A stretch of 64,000 nucleotides of DNA from Euglena gracilis (taxonomy: Eukaryota > Euglenida > Euglenophyceae > Euglenales), in assembly GCA_039621445.1 (NCBI GenBank), contig CP154954.1, positions 64,438,891 through 64,502,890 of the forward strand. The letters are read 5' to 3'. Below are positions 22,061 through 32,569 of the stretch, in pieces. The notes under the pieces are model-generated. The model worked only from the letters and a program-made list of their open reading frames with translations, was not told where the DNA came from and did not search any database. How positions within the stretch are numbered: position 1 is the stretch's first letter; every line of letters begins with the position of its first letter. A program made the position numbers and the translations under genes.

Positions 22061-22178
22061 CAAGAACTGTGTTTGGGCCAAGTGTTAGGGGGAGCCTGGG
22101 GGCGGGGACCGCGGCGCCGAAGGCGCCGTGGTCGCCCCCCAGGCCCCCCTAAAACCTTGGCCCAAAACACTGTTCTTG
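22061..22178. repeat. Long hairpin, ~45-bp GC-rich arms
   Basis: CAAGAACTGTGTTTGGGCCA at the left pairs with the complement ending 22178. The arms continue through GGGGGAGCCTGGGGGC to a GGCGCCGAAGGCGCC core. Same architecture as the 25920 and 32367 hairpins. Confidence 0.8.
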
Positions 22179-22489
22179 GTTTGAAACCGTGTTTGGGCCG
22201 ATTTCGAGACTTTAAAAGTCTTAAATCTTCGCCCAAAGGATTTTTTTTGCAAGCAAAGGGGAAATACGTGAAAGGTTTTCAGAATTGCTCAATGTGGTCA
22301 CATAACTGCGCCAACAACTTTCAAAACCACCAACCTAAATATTGTTTCTCATCCCCTCGCCATTTTGCATGTGTTTTCATACAAAATTGCCATTTTCCGA
22401 GCAGATGGGGTGTTTTATGACCCCTTTTGAGGCCATTTTGGTCCATTTTGCAGACATAGAGATGCCATTTTGGTCCATTTTGCAGACAT

Positions 22490-22578
22490 AGAGGTGACAT
22501 AGAGGTAGAGGTAGAGGTAGAGGTGGTTGACATAGAGGTAGAGGCCTTTGACCTCTACCTCTACCTCTATGCAGCCTT
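22490..22578. repeat. AGGTAG hexamer array, inverted
   Basis: GACATAGAGGTGACATAGAGG leads into AGAGGT repeats; CTCTACCTCTATGCAGCC closes the tract. The preceding 22430-22490 has a tandem duplication of GCCATTTTGGTCCATTTTGC. Confidence 0.75.
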
Positions 22579-23589
22579 GTTCGGGTACTTGTTCGCTATA
22601 CGACCCGCACCAAATCCTAACCCTCACCCGAACCCGAACCCCGTTTTTGTTAGGGGTAAGAAGGCGACGCAGACATGTTGTCGGAATCATATGCATAACC
22701 TTCGGTGCAAAGCCTGTTGCAGGGAGGCGTGTTGCATGGAACACAGGTTAGGGACAGAAGCTGCAATCATCACGGCTATTGGTGGACATGCAGCCCCAAT
22801 GGAGACACACACCCATTGCAGAGCGTGGCATCCAGGCGGGAAGATCAGAGGACGATGGGGCAGCATCCTCCTCAAAAAGTATGAAGCCCCCCCCACTTGC
22901 AAAAAAACCCATTCAAATGTGAAGGAAAATGACTCGAAACCCACCCAAATGCCTTCCAAAACCCCCATTCGGAGGCCAACTTGCAAAAAAAAATTGGGTA
23001 TAACCTCGTCTTGGGGCTGTTCTGACATCGACTTGCGGCAATCACAAATTTGTGAAGAAAATTTCCAATCACCAGCAATGGAGCCGGCGATGGACTTGTC
23101 CTTGGGCCGAAGTGGTTGGAAGCGTTTCCTCCACAGGATTTTGCTTTTTTTTTTAGCAGATGAATCAACTCCCGGAGGAGGGGGTGGACTTATCATTGGT
23201 GGTCGACCGCACCAATGGTCGGTAGGCCACCACCAACAGTCGCCAGTGACTAGTCGCTAGAGACTGTCGATGGCGACCAAAAAAAATCCATCACCAATTT
23301 CCCTCAATGAACCCATTTTTGACCCCCCCTTGTCCAGTTCCCAACTCTATGGGGGGAATCCGCAGGACCCCCCCAAAGTACTTGCAGTTGCATGCAGGTG
23401 GTGGGTAGGGAGGGGGGACGCGGGGGGGGGACGCGGGGGGTGAATTGTCCCCACACGTTTTCTTTGCCGTCACCCAAATTTGTATGAATTTTTCCTTTGC
23501 TTTACCAAAAAATTTGCCTTGCCAAAATCCGGGACGCGGGGGATGCGGGAGGAACACCCCCGTATTTGAAGGGGGAGGCACACACCGAT
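22579..23589. other. Repeat mosaic without genes
   Basis: 22600-22650 has degenerate CCCGAACCC repeats. 22905-23020 is a relative of the ends of the 12150-12985 element. 23180-23290 has (GGTCGACC, GACTAGTCGCTAGAG) dyads. 23405-23445 is GGGGGGACGCGG repeats. A long plus-strand frame here (22523-23260) starts inside the hexamer array and has no recognisable domain. Confidence 0.4.
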
Positions 23590-24040
23590 GTCGAAAATCA
23601 AATGGAATTGAGAGATCAAGGACCTGCAGGCTGCAGAGGACCATGTCAGCAATTTCATCAACCGTGAAGGTTCCTGAAACATTCATTGCGTTTTTAATAA
23701 AAGTGAACGGATGGTTCATTTTCTCATGCCTATTATGCTTTCATAATTTGAATTTGCACTCAGGTCCTCATCGGAAGCGGGGGTAACATCCATATTTTCG
23801 CGGTAGGGAGTTCTTACTATGACATCAAACTCACCTCGTAAACCCAACTCCCCCCTCCCCTCCTTCACGCCGTTCCCTTCTGCAGCCCTCATATAATCAT
23901 CTACTCCAGAACATTGCAAATCTAGCAGGCTGTGCCTCTGGTTTGGATCCGATACGCCCACCACCGTGGGTGTGTCAAAACACACCCTCTTTTTGACTAA
24001 AACTCTGATATAAAGAGTAAAGTTCTCATTTGGACTCTAA
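23590..24040 (-). pseudogene. Unidentified coding-like fragments, two frames
   Basis: From ~24040 leftward one frame stays open for about 105 codons to a stop at 23716. It has mixed, protein-like composition with KKRVCFDTPTVVGV, HSLLDLQCSGVDDYMR and ENMDVTPASDEDLS. A second frame continues from 23719 with FTVDEIADMVLCSLQVLDLS. The two overlap and are offset by one base, as a frameshift would give. I do not recognise the protein. The coding reading is inferred from composition alone. Confidence 0.35.
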
Positions 24041-24049
24041 GGACCTTCC

Positions 24050-25339
24050 AAATGGAGGAAAAGGTATGGTGGACTCCCCATGCCACACCCTGAATGCAAG
24101 ACTAAAGTAAATGCAAAGCTCTTTCTAAAGAGCAACAGAGTGAACGGGAAAACATTTGGCAAAGGAGGTGCCAGGTGGCAATTATTTGGCTAATGGATGC
24201 CCAGAATTGGCCCTCTGGGGTTGGTCCGGGGGTCAAATGTTGGACCTCCTGCCTGGTGTGTTTGCCAGAAAATTTGCCAGAAAATAGGCCCTTTCTCGAT
24301 TTTCGGTGCCTTTAGTGCCAGAGCCTTGGGGATCGGATCTGATGTGCCAGGCAACCCCCCTCCCCCCTCAGGGAATGCCTCGGACTCTCAAACAACAAAG
24401 TCTGGAGTGAGTTTGTCCAAACTTCTGCACTGTAAACAAAATTGGGCTTTTGGAAGTCAAAATACCACACCCTGTTCTTTCAAGAGGGTGCAAAATTCAA
24501 GTAGTTGTGTCCAGACTGTCCACCGGGCTGGACATCTGACGATCTTGAGGAGCACCATGCTCTGACTCCCCAGGAGAGGATGGCTGAGTCGACCACAACA
24601 CCATTGTGTTCGACTAATTGTGCTTCTACCACATCTGACTCCTTTGGGACGCTTGAGGAGCCGACCCAGATTGCCTAAACTGCCTGAAGTTGGAAGAATT
24701 TGCATCAAAGGCTCTGCATACCAGGTGGCACTTGTTCGCTTCTCGACATCCATGACAAGATGGTTGCCTTGAGTCCTGGGAGCAGGATTTCTTGCGTCAT
24801 TGGAAGGGATCGGTTGGATCCGCTTTGGGGAGGAAAACAGCTCCGCTTTGGGTAGGAAAACACAAGTCAGTTGGCCTGGCTGGAGTGTTGTGGTGAGCTT
24901 TGCCTGCAGGGGGGCATGCTGAATCAAATGCCGTAGGTGGGCAGGCAGGCAGGTAGGAAGAAAGACAAAGCCCGCCCACCGTTTTCGCGGGGGCCAAAAG
25001 GTGCCAGTGGCCTTTGTATATTTGTCCTTCCTCCTCCCATTTTGTGCCATTGAGGGCCGGAGGTGTGACTGGCAAAGTCATGCGCAGGTGCTCGTCTTGT
25101 GAGTTTGGAGGCCAAGTTTTCGGCTGGGCAGGAACCCCGACCCTGTTCCTTCAAGTAACCCTATAAAGCCTCGTTTCTGGATTCAAGGCAACCGACTAAT
25201 AAAAAAAAAAAAGGTGAAGGTTGAGTGGCGAACAAGTACCAGCCAGGGGAAGAGTGGTCCGCCCCCCCCCCCCCGTGACCAAATCTTGCGTAAATTTTTT
25301 TTGGCCGATGATGCCTAATCCGATGAAATTTTCAGGTTG
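24050..25339. other. Anonymous region with one long minus-strand frame
   Basis: A 197-codon frame runs from 25050 to 24457 on the minus strand, including NHLVMDVEKRTSATWYAEP. It is not dominated by homopolymers but matches nothing I know. 24190-24370 is a diverged piece of the CAGGCTG MITE family (TTTTCGGTGCCTTTAGTGCC). Confidence 0.3.
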
Positions 25340-25747
25340 CTGCCAACCAGGTTAGACACGCAATGGTCGATACGGCTCCGTGCGGATTTCCGGAGGTGGT
25401 CGCTGTGGAGGTCGGGCCGACCATGGTCGGGCCGACCAATGGAGGTCGGGCCGACCATGGTCGGGCCGACCTGTGGAGGTCGGGCCGACCACCTTTTTTT
25501 TGCACTACCCCCCCCCCCTTCTGGAGATTTAAGCCCCCCCCCCCTCGGGGAAAACAGAGCTGAGTTGCTTTTGTAAGTCACTTGGTTCACCCCCCGCACC
25601 CCCTCAAATAACAAAGGAGCCCTGGCACCGGGGGGAAGGGGGGTCCCGCGGGACCCCCCCTGTCGTGGTCCGAACATAACCAGATAGGGGGGGGGGTTCT
25701 CGGGACCCGAACTTGACTACCTAGCCCCCAAAATCCCTATACCCAAA

Positions 25748-25834
25748 AACCCTAAACCTAACCCTAACCCTAACCCTTACCCTGTACCTAACCCTGATCC
25801 GAACCCTAACCCTAACCCTGCCCCTGACCCTACC
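25748..25834. repeat. Degenerate CCCTAA telomere-like tract
   Basis: About twelve CCCTAAC/CCCTGAC words with interruptions, lying inside the composite element rather than at a chromosome end. Confidence 0.7.
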
Positions 25835-25919
25835 TCCTCCTACTCCTTCATTGACCGGCTTGAAAAATTTCAAGTTTGAGGACAACAGCCGGCTGTTCAG
25901 AAACGTGATAAATTGGGCC

Positions 25920-26070
25920 CTACAAGGTACCAGCTACCCCAAAGAGCCGCCCAACTAGGGTTAATACACATGTGGGGACCCTCGCTCGGCGCCTTCGGCG
26001 CCTCGCTCGGGTCCCCCCATGTTTTTAACCCTAGTTGGGCGGCTCTTTGGGTTCGCTGGGTACCTTGTAG
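25920..26070. repeat. 150-bp hairpin (foldback element)
   Basis: CTACAAGGTACCAGCTACCC and AAAGAGCCGCCCAACTAGGG on the left pair with their complements on the right, ending CTTGTAG at 26070. The core is GCTCGGCGCCTTCGGCGCC. Confidence 0.8.
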
Positions 26071-26625
26071 AGACCAATCTAACAACGTTGAGCGGGAAAT
26101 GTTCTGCTGTTTGGATAAGAATCGTAACCCTAACCCTACTCCTTCAAAGAACCTCATAAATTCTTTTTGGACACAGGAAAACGCCATCAGCATACTTGAG
26201 TGCTCAGTCATTTTTGTGCAAAATTTTGCCATTATATTGAAAATCCGATGGGGAGAGGTGTTCTTTTGCCAAAAGTGGCCCAAAATGGGCATATCCCCCC
26301 CAAGTTTTTGCATATTCACCCCCGATTGGCGGGTTCTGGAGCCATTTGGGTGGGTTTTGACTGGTGTTGGGGTGATTTGGACAAAAGTTTTTTTCAGGGG
26401 GGGGGGCTTAAATCTCCAGAAAGGGGGGGGGGTAGTGCAAAAAAATGGAGGTCGGGCCGACCAGGTCGGGCCGACCATGGTCGGCCCGACCATGACCTCC
26501 ACAGGGGGTCATGGTCGGGCCGACCATGGTCGGCCCGACCTCCACAGCGACCACCTCCGGAAATCCGCTCGGGGCCGGTCGATACGCCATATGCAATGAT
26601 CGGGTTGCCCAACCAGCAGGCAGGA

Positions 26626-27535
26626 TCCACAAGTTGGTCGCCCGCAATTTTCCTCAAGGAGCCCAGACTCCAGCTCACAGCTCATATGTGAAGCTCATAA
26701 ATTTGGGGGAAATTGGGTACTTATCTGGGTACTTGTCTGTTAGTCGATCCACGGCAGTGCATCAAGTCTGTTAGTCGATCCACACCTATTTTTGGCCTAC
26801 TTTGGGTCACTGATGGACAGGGAAAGCACAAAACAGGGTCAGAAGATACGGCTGTTGTGTCAGCACAGGGTCTACAGGGCTCCCGGTTCTGGCCTGGGGG
26901 GGGGGGGGTAGCATCGGTGTAGAAACAATTTTTTCTCGGGGGGGGCGAGATCCTGGGCCCGAAGCGAAGTTAGCGCTGGCCACAAACAGAAAAATTCAAA
27001 AAATAGCACTTTTTCAAAAATTTTCAGTATATCCCACTCCCCCCTGGGGGGATCCCCCCCGGGTGGGGGGGGGGGGGCTCGGCCGGACTTTAAAAAAAAC
27101 CTGTTAAACCCCCCCCAAATAATACCCCCCCCTTGGGGTCCGACTTCGGCCGCCGAAATAATACCCCCCCCCCCTGGATTCGGGCCGAAGGCCTGGATTT
27201 TTGACCTGAAAATGTAGGTAAAAATCACAATTTCTGACAACAAATTATGAAAAAAATGGATTTTTCTGGCTCATCTGACCTCCAAAAAATGGTAAATTTC
27301 AGAAGAAAGTGCAAAAAATGACCCCAAAGGGGGTTTTGGGTGCTATTTTGGGTTTCACGGGACTTCGAAAAATTTCGAAAATTTTGGAAAAATAATACCC
27401 CCCCCCCTCGGGCCGGGACTTCGGGCAAAAAAAAAACTAATAACACCCCGGGGGGGTATTATTTCCCAATGTTGTGTGTGCGTGTGTGTTGTTTTCTTTT
27501 TGCTGCCCGGGCGGCGAGACGGTTGCGCTTTTTTG
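26626..27535. other. Intergenic repeats
   Basis: 26720-26880 is a dispersed repeat (CTGTTAGTCGATCCAC twice, then CACCTATTTTTGGCCTACTT) that recurs at 29103-29215 and in part at 31050-31075. 26890-27190 carries poly-C/G foldback remnants with TTATTATTTCC/GGTATTATT ends. No gene seen. Confidence 0.4.
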
Positions 27536-28112
27536 GGGGAGCACGCCGTCGGCCAGCCGTCGGCCAGCCGTCGGCCAGCCGTCGGCCAGCCGTGTGACTC
27601 ACAGGAAAATGACCCGAGCCACAGCCTTGCAATGCAGAAACATTTTTGCCACCAATCTCCGTTCAAGGTCATTTTCATCGTTGGTGGAGGCTGCATTTTT
27701 GCCCATTTGAAGTCATTTTTCGTCAATTTTGTCAATTTTGCCATTTTTGGACTTTTTTGACCAATTTTGACCATTTCACACCAAATTTAGGCATTAGGTG
27801 CTGAAATTCAGCAATTTTCACCCCGAAATATACATTTGCCACTCATGCCAGCCAAAGTTGTGCATTATCCACATGAAAATGGGATTTTACACCCAAAATT
27901 AGGCATTTGCCACTCAAAATTAGGAATTTACACATGAAACTAGGAATTTCCTCCTCAAAATTAGGAATTTGCCTCTCAAAATTCGGAACTAGCACGCCAA
28001 ATTAGGCATTTTCTACCCATATGAGATAGAGAACCTGACCCGGCTTCCGTCACGCCGTCGGCCAGCCGTCGGCCAGCCGTCGGCCAGCCGTCGGCCAGCC
28101 GTGTGCTCCCCC
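27536..28112. mobile_element. GGGGAGCAC element with GTCGGCCAGCC tandem ends, copy 2
   Basis: Starts GGGGAGCACGCC plus four GTCGGCCAGCC 11-mers and GTGTGACTCACAGG. The interior again has GCCACAGCCTTGCAATG, TCATCGTTGGTGGAGGCTGC and AAATTAGGAATTT words. It ends with four 11-mers and GTGTGCTCCCC. Full-length relative of copy 1; the number of 11-mers differs between copies and ends. Confidence 0.8.
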
Positions 28113-29042
28113 TTTGAAAGAAGGCATTGAACGTTCAAAAAAAATTTTCACCCAAACCCTCCAAGACGTTTTTTTTTTAAAAAAAACATGTTTTTTTTGT
28201 TTCCCGGGGGGGGGTAGGGTTTCGGGGGGTGCCTGCCCCTAGCAGGCACCCCCCTCCAACCCCGGCGCCGAAGGCGCCGGGGGCCCGGAAACGGCCATTT
28301 TCAATGAAAATTGTCTGGGTCCGGCCCGGACCCCTATCCCCCCCGGGGGGGGGGGGTGCCTGCTAGGGGCAGGCACCCTATAGCACCCACCCCCCCCTGC
28401 CCCCCCCCGGTTGGTAAGCACAAGCATGGCGGCAAGCAAAAAGAGATTGCCTCCCAAAACCCGCCCCCTCCGGGCCATTTCAAATGGAACAAAAAAATCC
28501 ATTGCCGCCCGAAGGGCGGCTGGACGGTAGTGCTATTTTCCCTTCAAATCCATGAGTTTTGGGCTTGGTTGGCCGCCCGAAGGGCGGCGAGACGGTAGCG
28601 ATGTCTAACAGTTGGAACTCGTGTTCAAAAAAATACTAAAAAATTCGGGGGGGGGGCGTCGGGGGGGGGGCGAGAGACAACTTTTCTGAAAATTCTCTCG
28701 GGGGGGGCGAAAAAATCTCGGGGGGGGGCGGTCGCCCCCCCCGCCCCCCCAGTTCCTACACCAATGGGGGGTAGTGGGGGTCGACCATGGTCGCTCTCGG
28801 TCGCTGTGGGTGATTCCTACCGGGAATTTTTTTCACCTTTTTTGCCATGTAGCGGCGTAGGCAACTGTTCCAGGGCCCTAAAATAACAAAATCCCTTGTG
28901 TGTGTAACGCCTTTTGCTTGTATGTAGCGGCAATTTGCCCGGTTAAACACTTTTTGACATTCACAGGCCCACGACCGAGAGCGACCATGGTCGCTCTCGG
29001 TCGACCCCCACTGCCCCCCCCCCAGGATATAGCAACCCCCCC
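28113..29042. other. Poly-C/G palindromes and GGTCGCTCTCGGTCG dyads
   Basis: 28230-28380 is a foldback with GGGGTGCCTGCCCCTAGCAGG at both sides and GGCGCCGAAGGCGCC in the middle. 28505-28590 has two GCCGCCCGAAGGGCGGC hairpins. 28780-29010 has an inverted pair of GACCATGGTCGCTCTCGGTC. No gene. Confidence 0.5.
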
Positions 29043-29106
29043 AGGGTTAGGGTTCTGGGTTTGGGTTTGGGTTTAGGGTTGGGTTAGGGTTTAGGTAACC
29101 CTAAAC
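29043..29106. repeat. TTAGGG-like degenerate tract
   Basis: GGGTTAGGGTTCTGGGTTTGGG-type words (quoted in part) read in the opposite sense to the 25748 tract. A shorter tract follows at 29222-29255. Confidence 0.6.
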
Positions 29107-29287
29107 AGGTCGATCCACACCTATTTTTGGCCTACTTTGGGTCACTGATGCACTTTGGGTCACTGATGGACAGGGAAAGCACAAAACAGGGTCAGAAGAT
29201 ACGGCTGGTGTCGGCACAGGGTTTAGGGTTAGGGTTCTGGGTTTGGGTTTAGGGTTATTTTGTTTTGCCGTGGATCGACTAACAGAC

Positions 29288-29707
29288 AAGTACCCTTATC
29301 TGTTATGGTACGACGCACCCCCCCCCCCTTCAGTTATGGTGCAACACCCTATTTTTGGGTTTTTTGGGGTTATTTGAAGGAGTAGGGTTAGGTGCGCAAA
29401 TGCCATGTTGCACTACACGGCCACGTTGCGCTACATGGCCATGTTGCGCAACATGGCCATGTAGCGCAACGTGGCCATGTTGCGCAACGTGGCATTTGCG
29501 CACTTAACCCTGCTCCTTCAAATAACCCCATAATGCGCAACATCGTCATGTTGCACCACTGGCCGTGTTGCGTAACGTGGCCATGTGGCGCAACATGGCA
29601 TTTGCGCACCTAACCCTACTCCTTCAAATAACCCCCCAAAACCCAAAAATAGGGTGTCGTACCAAAACCGAAAGGGGGGGGGCGTCGTACCATAACAGAT
29701 AAGTACC
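29288..29707. mobile_element. 420-bp palindromic element with GCGCAACATGGCCATGTTGC core repeats
   Basis: The left arm reads ACTTGTCTG-side TATCTGTTATGGTACGACGC, then CCCTATTTTTGGG, then TTTGAAGGAGTAGGGTTAGG. The right arm is the complement in reverse order, ending at 29707. The centre holds alternating TTGCGCAACATGGCCATG blocks that are themselves dyads. Confidence 0.75.
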
Positions 29708-31248
29708 GGAAATTGTTCCAATTGTTTTTGGGGGTTTGAGGGGGAGGTCGGAAAACTCTTTTTTGTGACCAGCTTGGGGCGGGGGCAGGGCCTTCAGCAA
29801 GCTGCATGGTGCTGTGTCTCCAGACGCCGGCATGGCGCCATATGTGTCAGAACAATTTTCTTGGGGGGCAAGCATTCGGTGGAAGGCTGACTACTCCAAT
29901 TGCACTTTGCTGCCCAAAGGACCAGGACCAAGGAGGAAGAGGGGTCTGGACCCCCCCCATAGAGGGGGGGCTTGGACCCCCTCCTGTCCAAAAAAAAGTT
30001 TTCCGGCACAAGCACCGGAAAGTTTTTTTGAAAGGTCAGCCAATTTTGATTTGCACCAGAGGTTTTTTTGGGTTTCCACCCGCCCTGTGGTTGAGCCGGG
30101 TGTGGGACTATCGGGGGGGGGGGGGGTTACAGTTACCACACCCCAAAACCACACCCCAATTTTGAAGGGGGTGATGCAGTTAATTGTCTCCAACCAACCA
30201 GGTCGGGCCAACCTTTTTCCTGCAATTTGGTCATCTGCAACTTCCTGGCTGGCTTGGGCCGCTGAGCCCCCATGCACGGTTTTTGAAACCGCCATGATGA
30301 CGGAATGGTACAATTTCCAATGAAAAATAATTGCTTGCAACTTTACACATTGAGTACCCCCCCCTTATTTGAGGACATCCATGGGCCAAAGGACCCCCCA
30401 AATGGTCAAATGAGGGGGGCCAAAAAAAGGGGGAGGGTCGGAAGTTGAGTGGACAAAAAACGTTTCGGCGCCTTCGGCGCCTTAAAAACTTTTCCCCCCA
30501 GACCCAAATGCTCAATTAGGGGGGGGGGGCAAATAAGGTGGGGTGACTTTTTCCCTTGCCTGTTCATTTTTGTCACCATGCTGTGTGTGACATGATCTGA
30601 TACACACAGATCAGAAGGCGTCAAATGCGCCAAACACCCCCCCGAACAAAACGCGGCTTACAAAATAACCTGATTTGAGGCCTTGTGTGTGTTTGGGCCT
30701 TGTGGGTGCATCCCAAGTAAGATACCCATCCGGAGCCCCATCACACCTCAACCAACTCCACCACCAACCCTCATTCTCTTCTTCGGGTGTTCATTTGGGT
30801 GTCTGCATTTTTTTTGGCTCAAAAGGGGTTTTTCCTGTTTCATTTTTGGCGATTTTTCCTTGGCCGGCAAGGTCCCATTGAGGGTTCACACTGGGGGCGG
30901 GGGGGGGGGAGCTTGGCTAAGGTGCGAGTACCCTCAAGGCCAACTGGAGGGGGTGCTTTGGACGCTTTCTGGGTTGTATTTCATTGGCCCTCCCAGCCAT
31001 GGAAAGAGCCAGAGTGTGATAAAAGTACCTTGAATTGAGTTTTTTTTTGACTTCTTGGATCTACCAACAGACAAGTGCGGATTTGTCCACAATCAAGAAG
31101 ACACAACACATCAGTATCTTCCCGCAGTTCAGGCAGTCTAGGATGGCTGCTTCCGCCATTACCTACTGCCTTGTTTTGCATATCTGTCTTGGTGAACTGG
31201 TTTGCAATAACACAACATATAGCAAGGCACCGAGTGGCTGATCGCTCC
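29708..31248. other. Intergenic DNA, no gene recognised
   Basis: 29930-30130 and 30350-30540 contain short poly-C/G inverted repeats (GGCGCCTTCGGCGCC at 30467). The rest is unique-looking DNA with short frames but no motif. Upstream exons of the 31.2-31.9 kb gene could lie here. Confidence 0.35.
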
Positions 31249-31923
31249 ATGGCATTTTCTGTGGACGTTCTGCAGGGCACAGCCCACCGCACGCAGCCAC
31301 TGGTGCTTTCACACAGGTCAGTTTCCTTGAGCCTGCAGCCCGTCATCTCATTCTTGCAGGTTTAGGGACGTGGTGCAGCCAGTCCCACCCAGGTTATCAT
31401 CGGCACAAGCTCGCATGGTATGCATGTTCACCAGCAATTTTTTTGTTTCAAAAGGGCAAACTCATCCCTGCAAAAAGCAATCATGAAATTTCATTTCATT
31501 CACCATTGTCATTGAAATTCATCTGTCTCAGTATCACCTCCCCCCTTGCCCCCCTGTGTCCTGGAGAAGGGAGGGCCCCTTGGGAATCCCACCCCCTTGG
31601 GATTTCTTCAGGATGGGGGGGGGGGATGACATCGGAGGCCTTTGGAAAAATTGTGCAAAAAATTGCGGGAAAATTGCGGAAATTGAGGCTCTGGGAATTA
31701 GTATACAAGAAAATTGGCGTTGTTTTGGAAATTGACTGACATCAGCATGCAGACAACACTTGCAAAATAAACAAAAATAATGGTCAATAGATTTCCAAGA
31801 TTTCCAAGATTTCAAGATTAAAATCTGTTTATGTCGGTCAATTTTCAAAAAAAGAAAAACAGTGCCCCTTTTCAGCTGCTCCCATGGCCCGACGCCAAGA
31901 AACTAGTGATGGAGAGCATCTGA
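31249..31923 (+). CDS. Candidate small three-exon gene, unknown function
   Basis: Exons 31249-31316, 31360-31417 and 31876-31923 join with GT-AG introns of 43 and 458 bp and consistent phases (2 then 0), giving 57 codons ending in TGA. The product starts MAFSVDVLQGTAHRTQ, continues SHRFRDVVQPVPPRL and ends DAKKLVMESI. No signal peptide, membrane segment or family motif recognised. The ATG may be internal to a longer 5' exon, so this could be the C-terminus of a larger protein whose other exons lie upstream. Support is splice-phase agreement and balanced composition only. Confidence 0.45.
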
Positions 31924-32366
31924 GTTAATGAGTATGGTGCTCATGGAAGCTGTTTTGGAAATGGACAACCCAGGCAAAAACGGGCTGTATTTGGGGCCAG
32001 ACTCGGTGCCTGAGTGGTGATAGAGGGTCATCTGAATTGATCACGGGGCGCACATAGCAAATGCCAATTGTTGTTGACAGGCAAAGCAAGCACAGTAAGC
32101 AGATTGGCGGCAATCCTGTGGCAAGGGAAGAGGCAGAGATTAGGAACAGGTGCTTTGTGGTGCCCAGGACGCAAATCGATCCATGGGTATGGCAAACCCT
32201 GGATTGTTACATACATCAACAAAAAAGATTAAAAAGGGAGAGACACTGGCAGGCTTTCAGCTCAATCCCTCTGGCTTCCGGGATGTAATGAGAAACAAGT
32301 TGCTACGTCGGTTGATTTCCAACAGTTGGCGAACCACTGTTTCAGGAGAGGTGCGGGTTTCTATAC
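31924..32366. other. Region with coding-like frames on both strands
   Basis: Plus strand 32061-32288 (75 codons, VDRQSKHSKQIGG, REEAEIRNRCFVVP) and minus strand 32113-31925 (hydrophobic start, then YVRPVINSDDPLSPL) are both protein-like but overlap. At most one is real; I cannot decide which. Confidence 0.25.
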
Positions 32367-32470
32367 AAAAATCGACCGACACTAACAGATTCAGCAGGGG
32401 CGCCGGGCGCGAGCGAGCGAAGCGAGCCGCCCGGCGCCCCTGCTGAATCTGTTAGTGTCGGTCGATTTTT
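32367..32470. repeat. Perfect-arm hairpin, ~43-bp arms
   Basis: AAAAATCGACCGACACTAAC then AGATTCAGCAGGGGCGCC pair exactly with the right arm. The loop is GAGCGAGCGAAGCGAG. The arm end ATCGACCGACA recurs in the tandem repeats to its right. Confidence 0.85.
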
Positions 32471-32569
32471 CTAAACCCTATTTTGTCTGGGCCCGACGCC
32501 TGTCTTGATATTCATTCGACCGAACCGCCTGGACGGAAATATGGTCAAAAAAGTAGTTTTTGGCCCATT

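Larger units (their letters stand above)
25340..26625. mobile_element. Composite element with ~220-bp inverted ends carrying GTCGGGCCGACC arrays
   Basis: The left end (25340-25550) and right end (26388-26625) are inverted copies. Shared blocks in order are GGTCGATACG, GATTTCCGGAGGTGGTCGCT, GTGGAGGTCGGGCCGACC arrays, TTTTGCACTACCCCCC and CTGGAGATTTAAGCCCCC. The interior holds telomere-like repeats and a 150-bp hairpin. No transposase ORF. Confidence 0.75.

Noticed and set aside
22523-23260. A 245-codon plus-strand frame
   Set aside because: Starts inside the AGGTAG array, runs through dispersed repeats and has no domain or splice support.
25748-25834. Chromosome end suggested by CCCTAA repeats
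   Set aside because: Short, degenerate, in both orientations, and located inside transposon-like elements or a gene intron.
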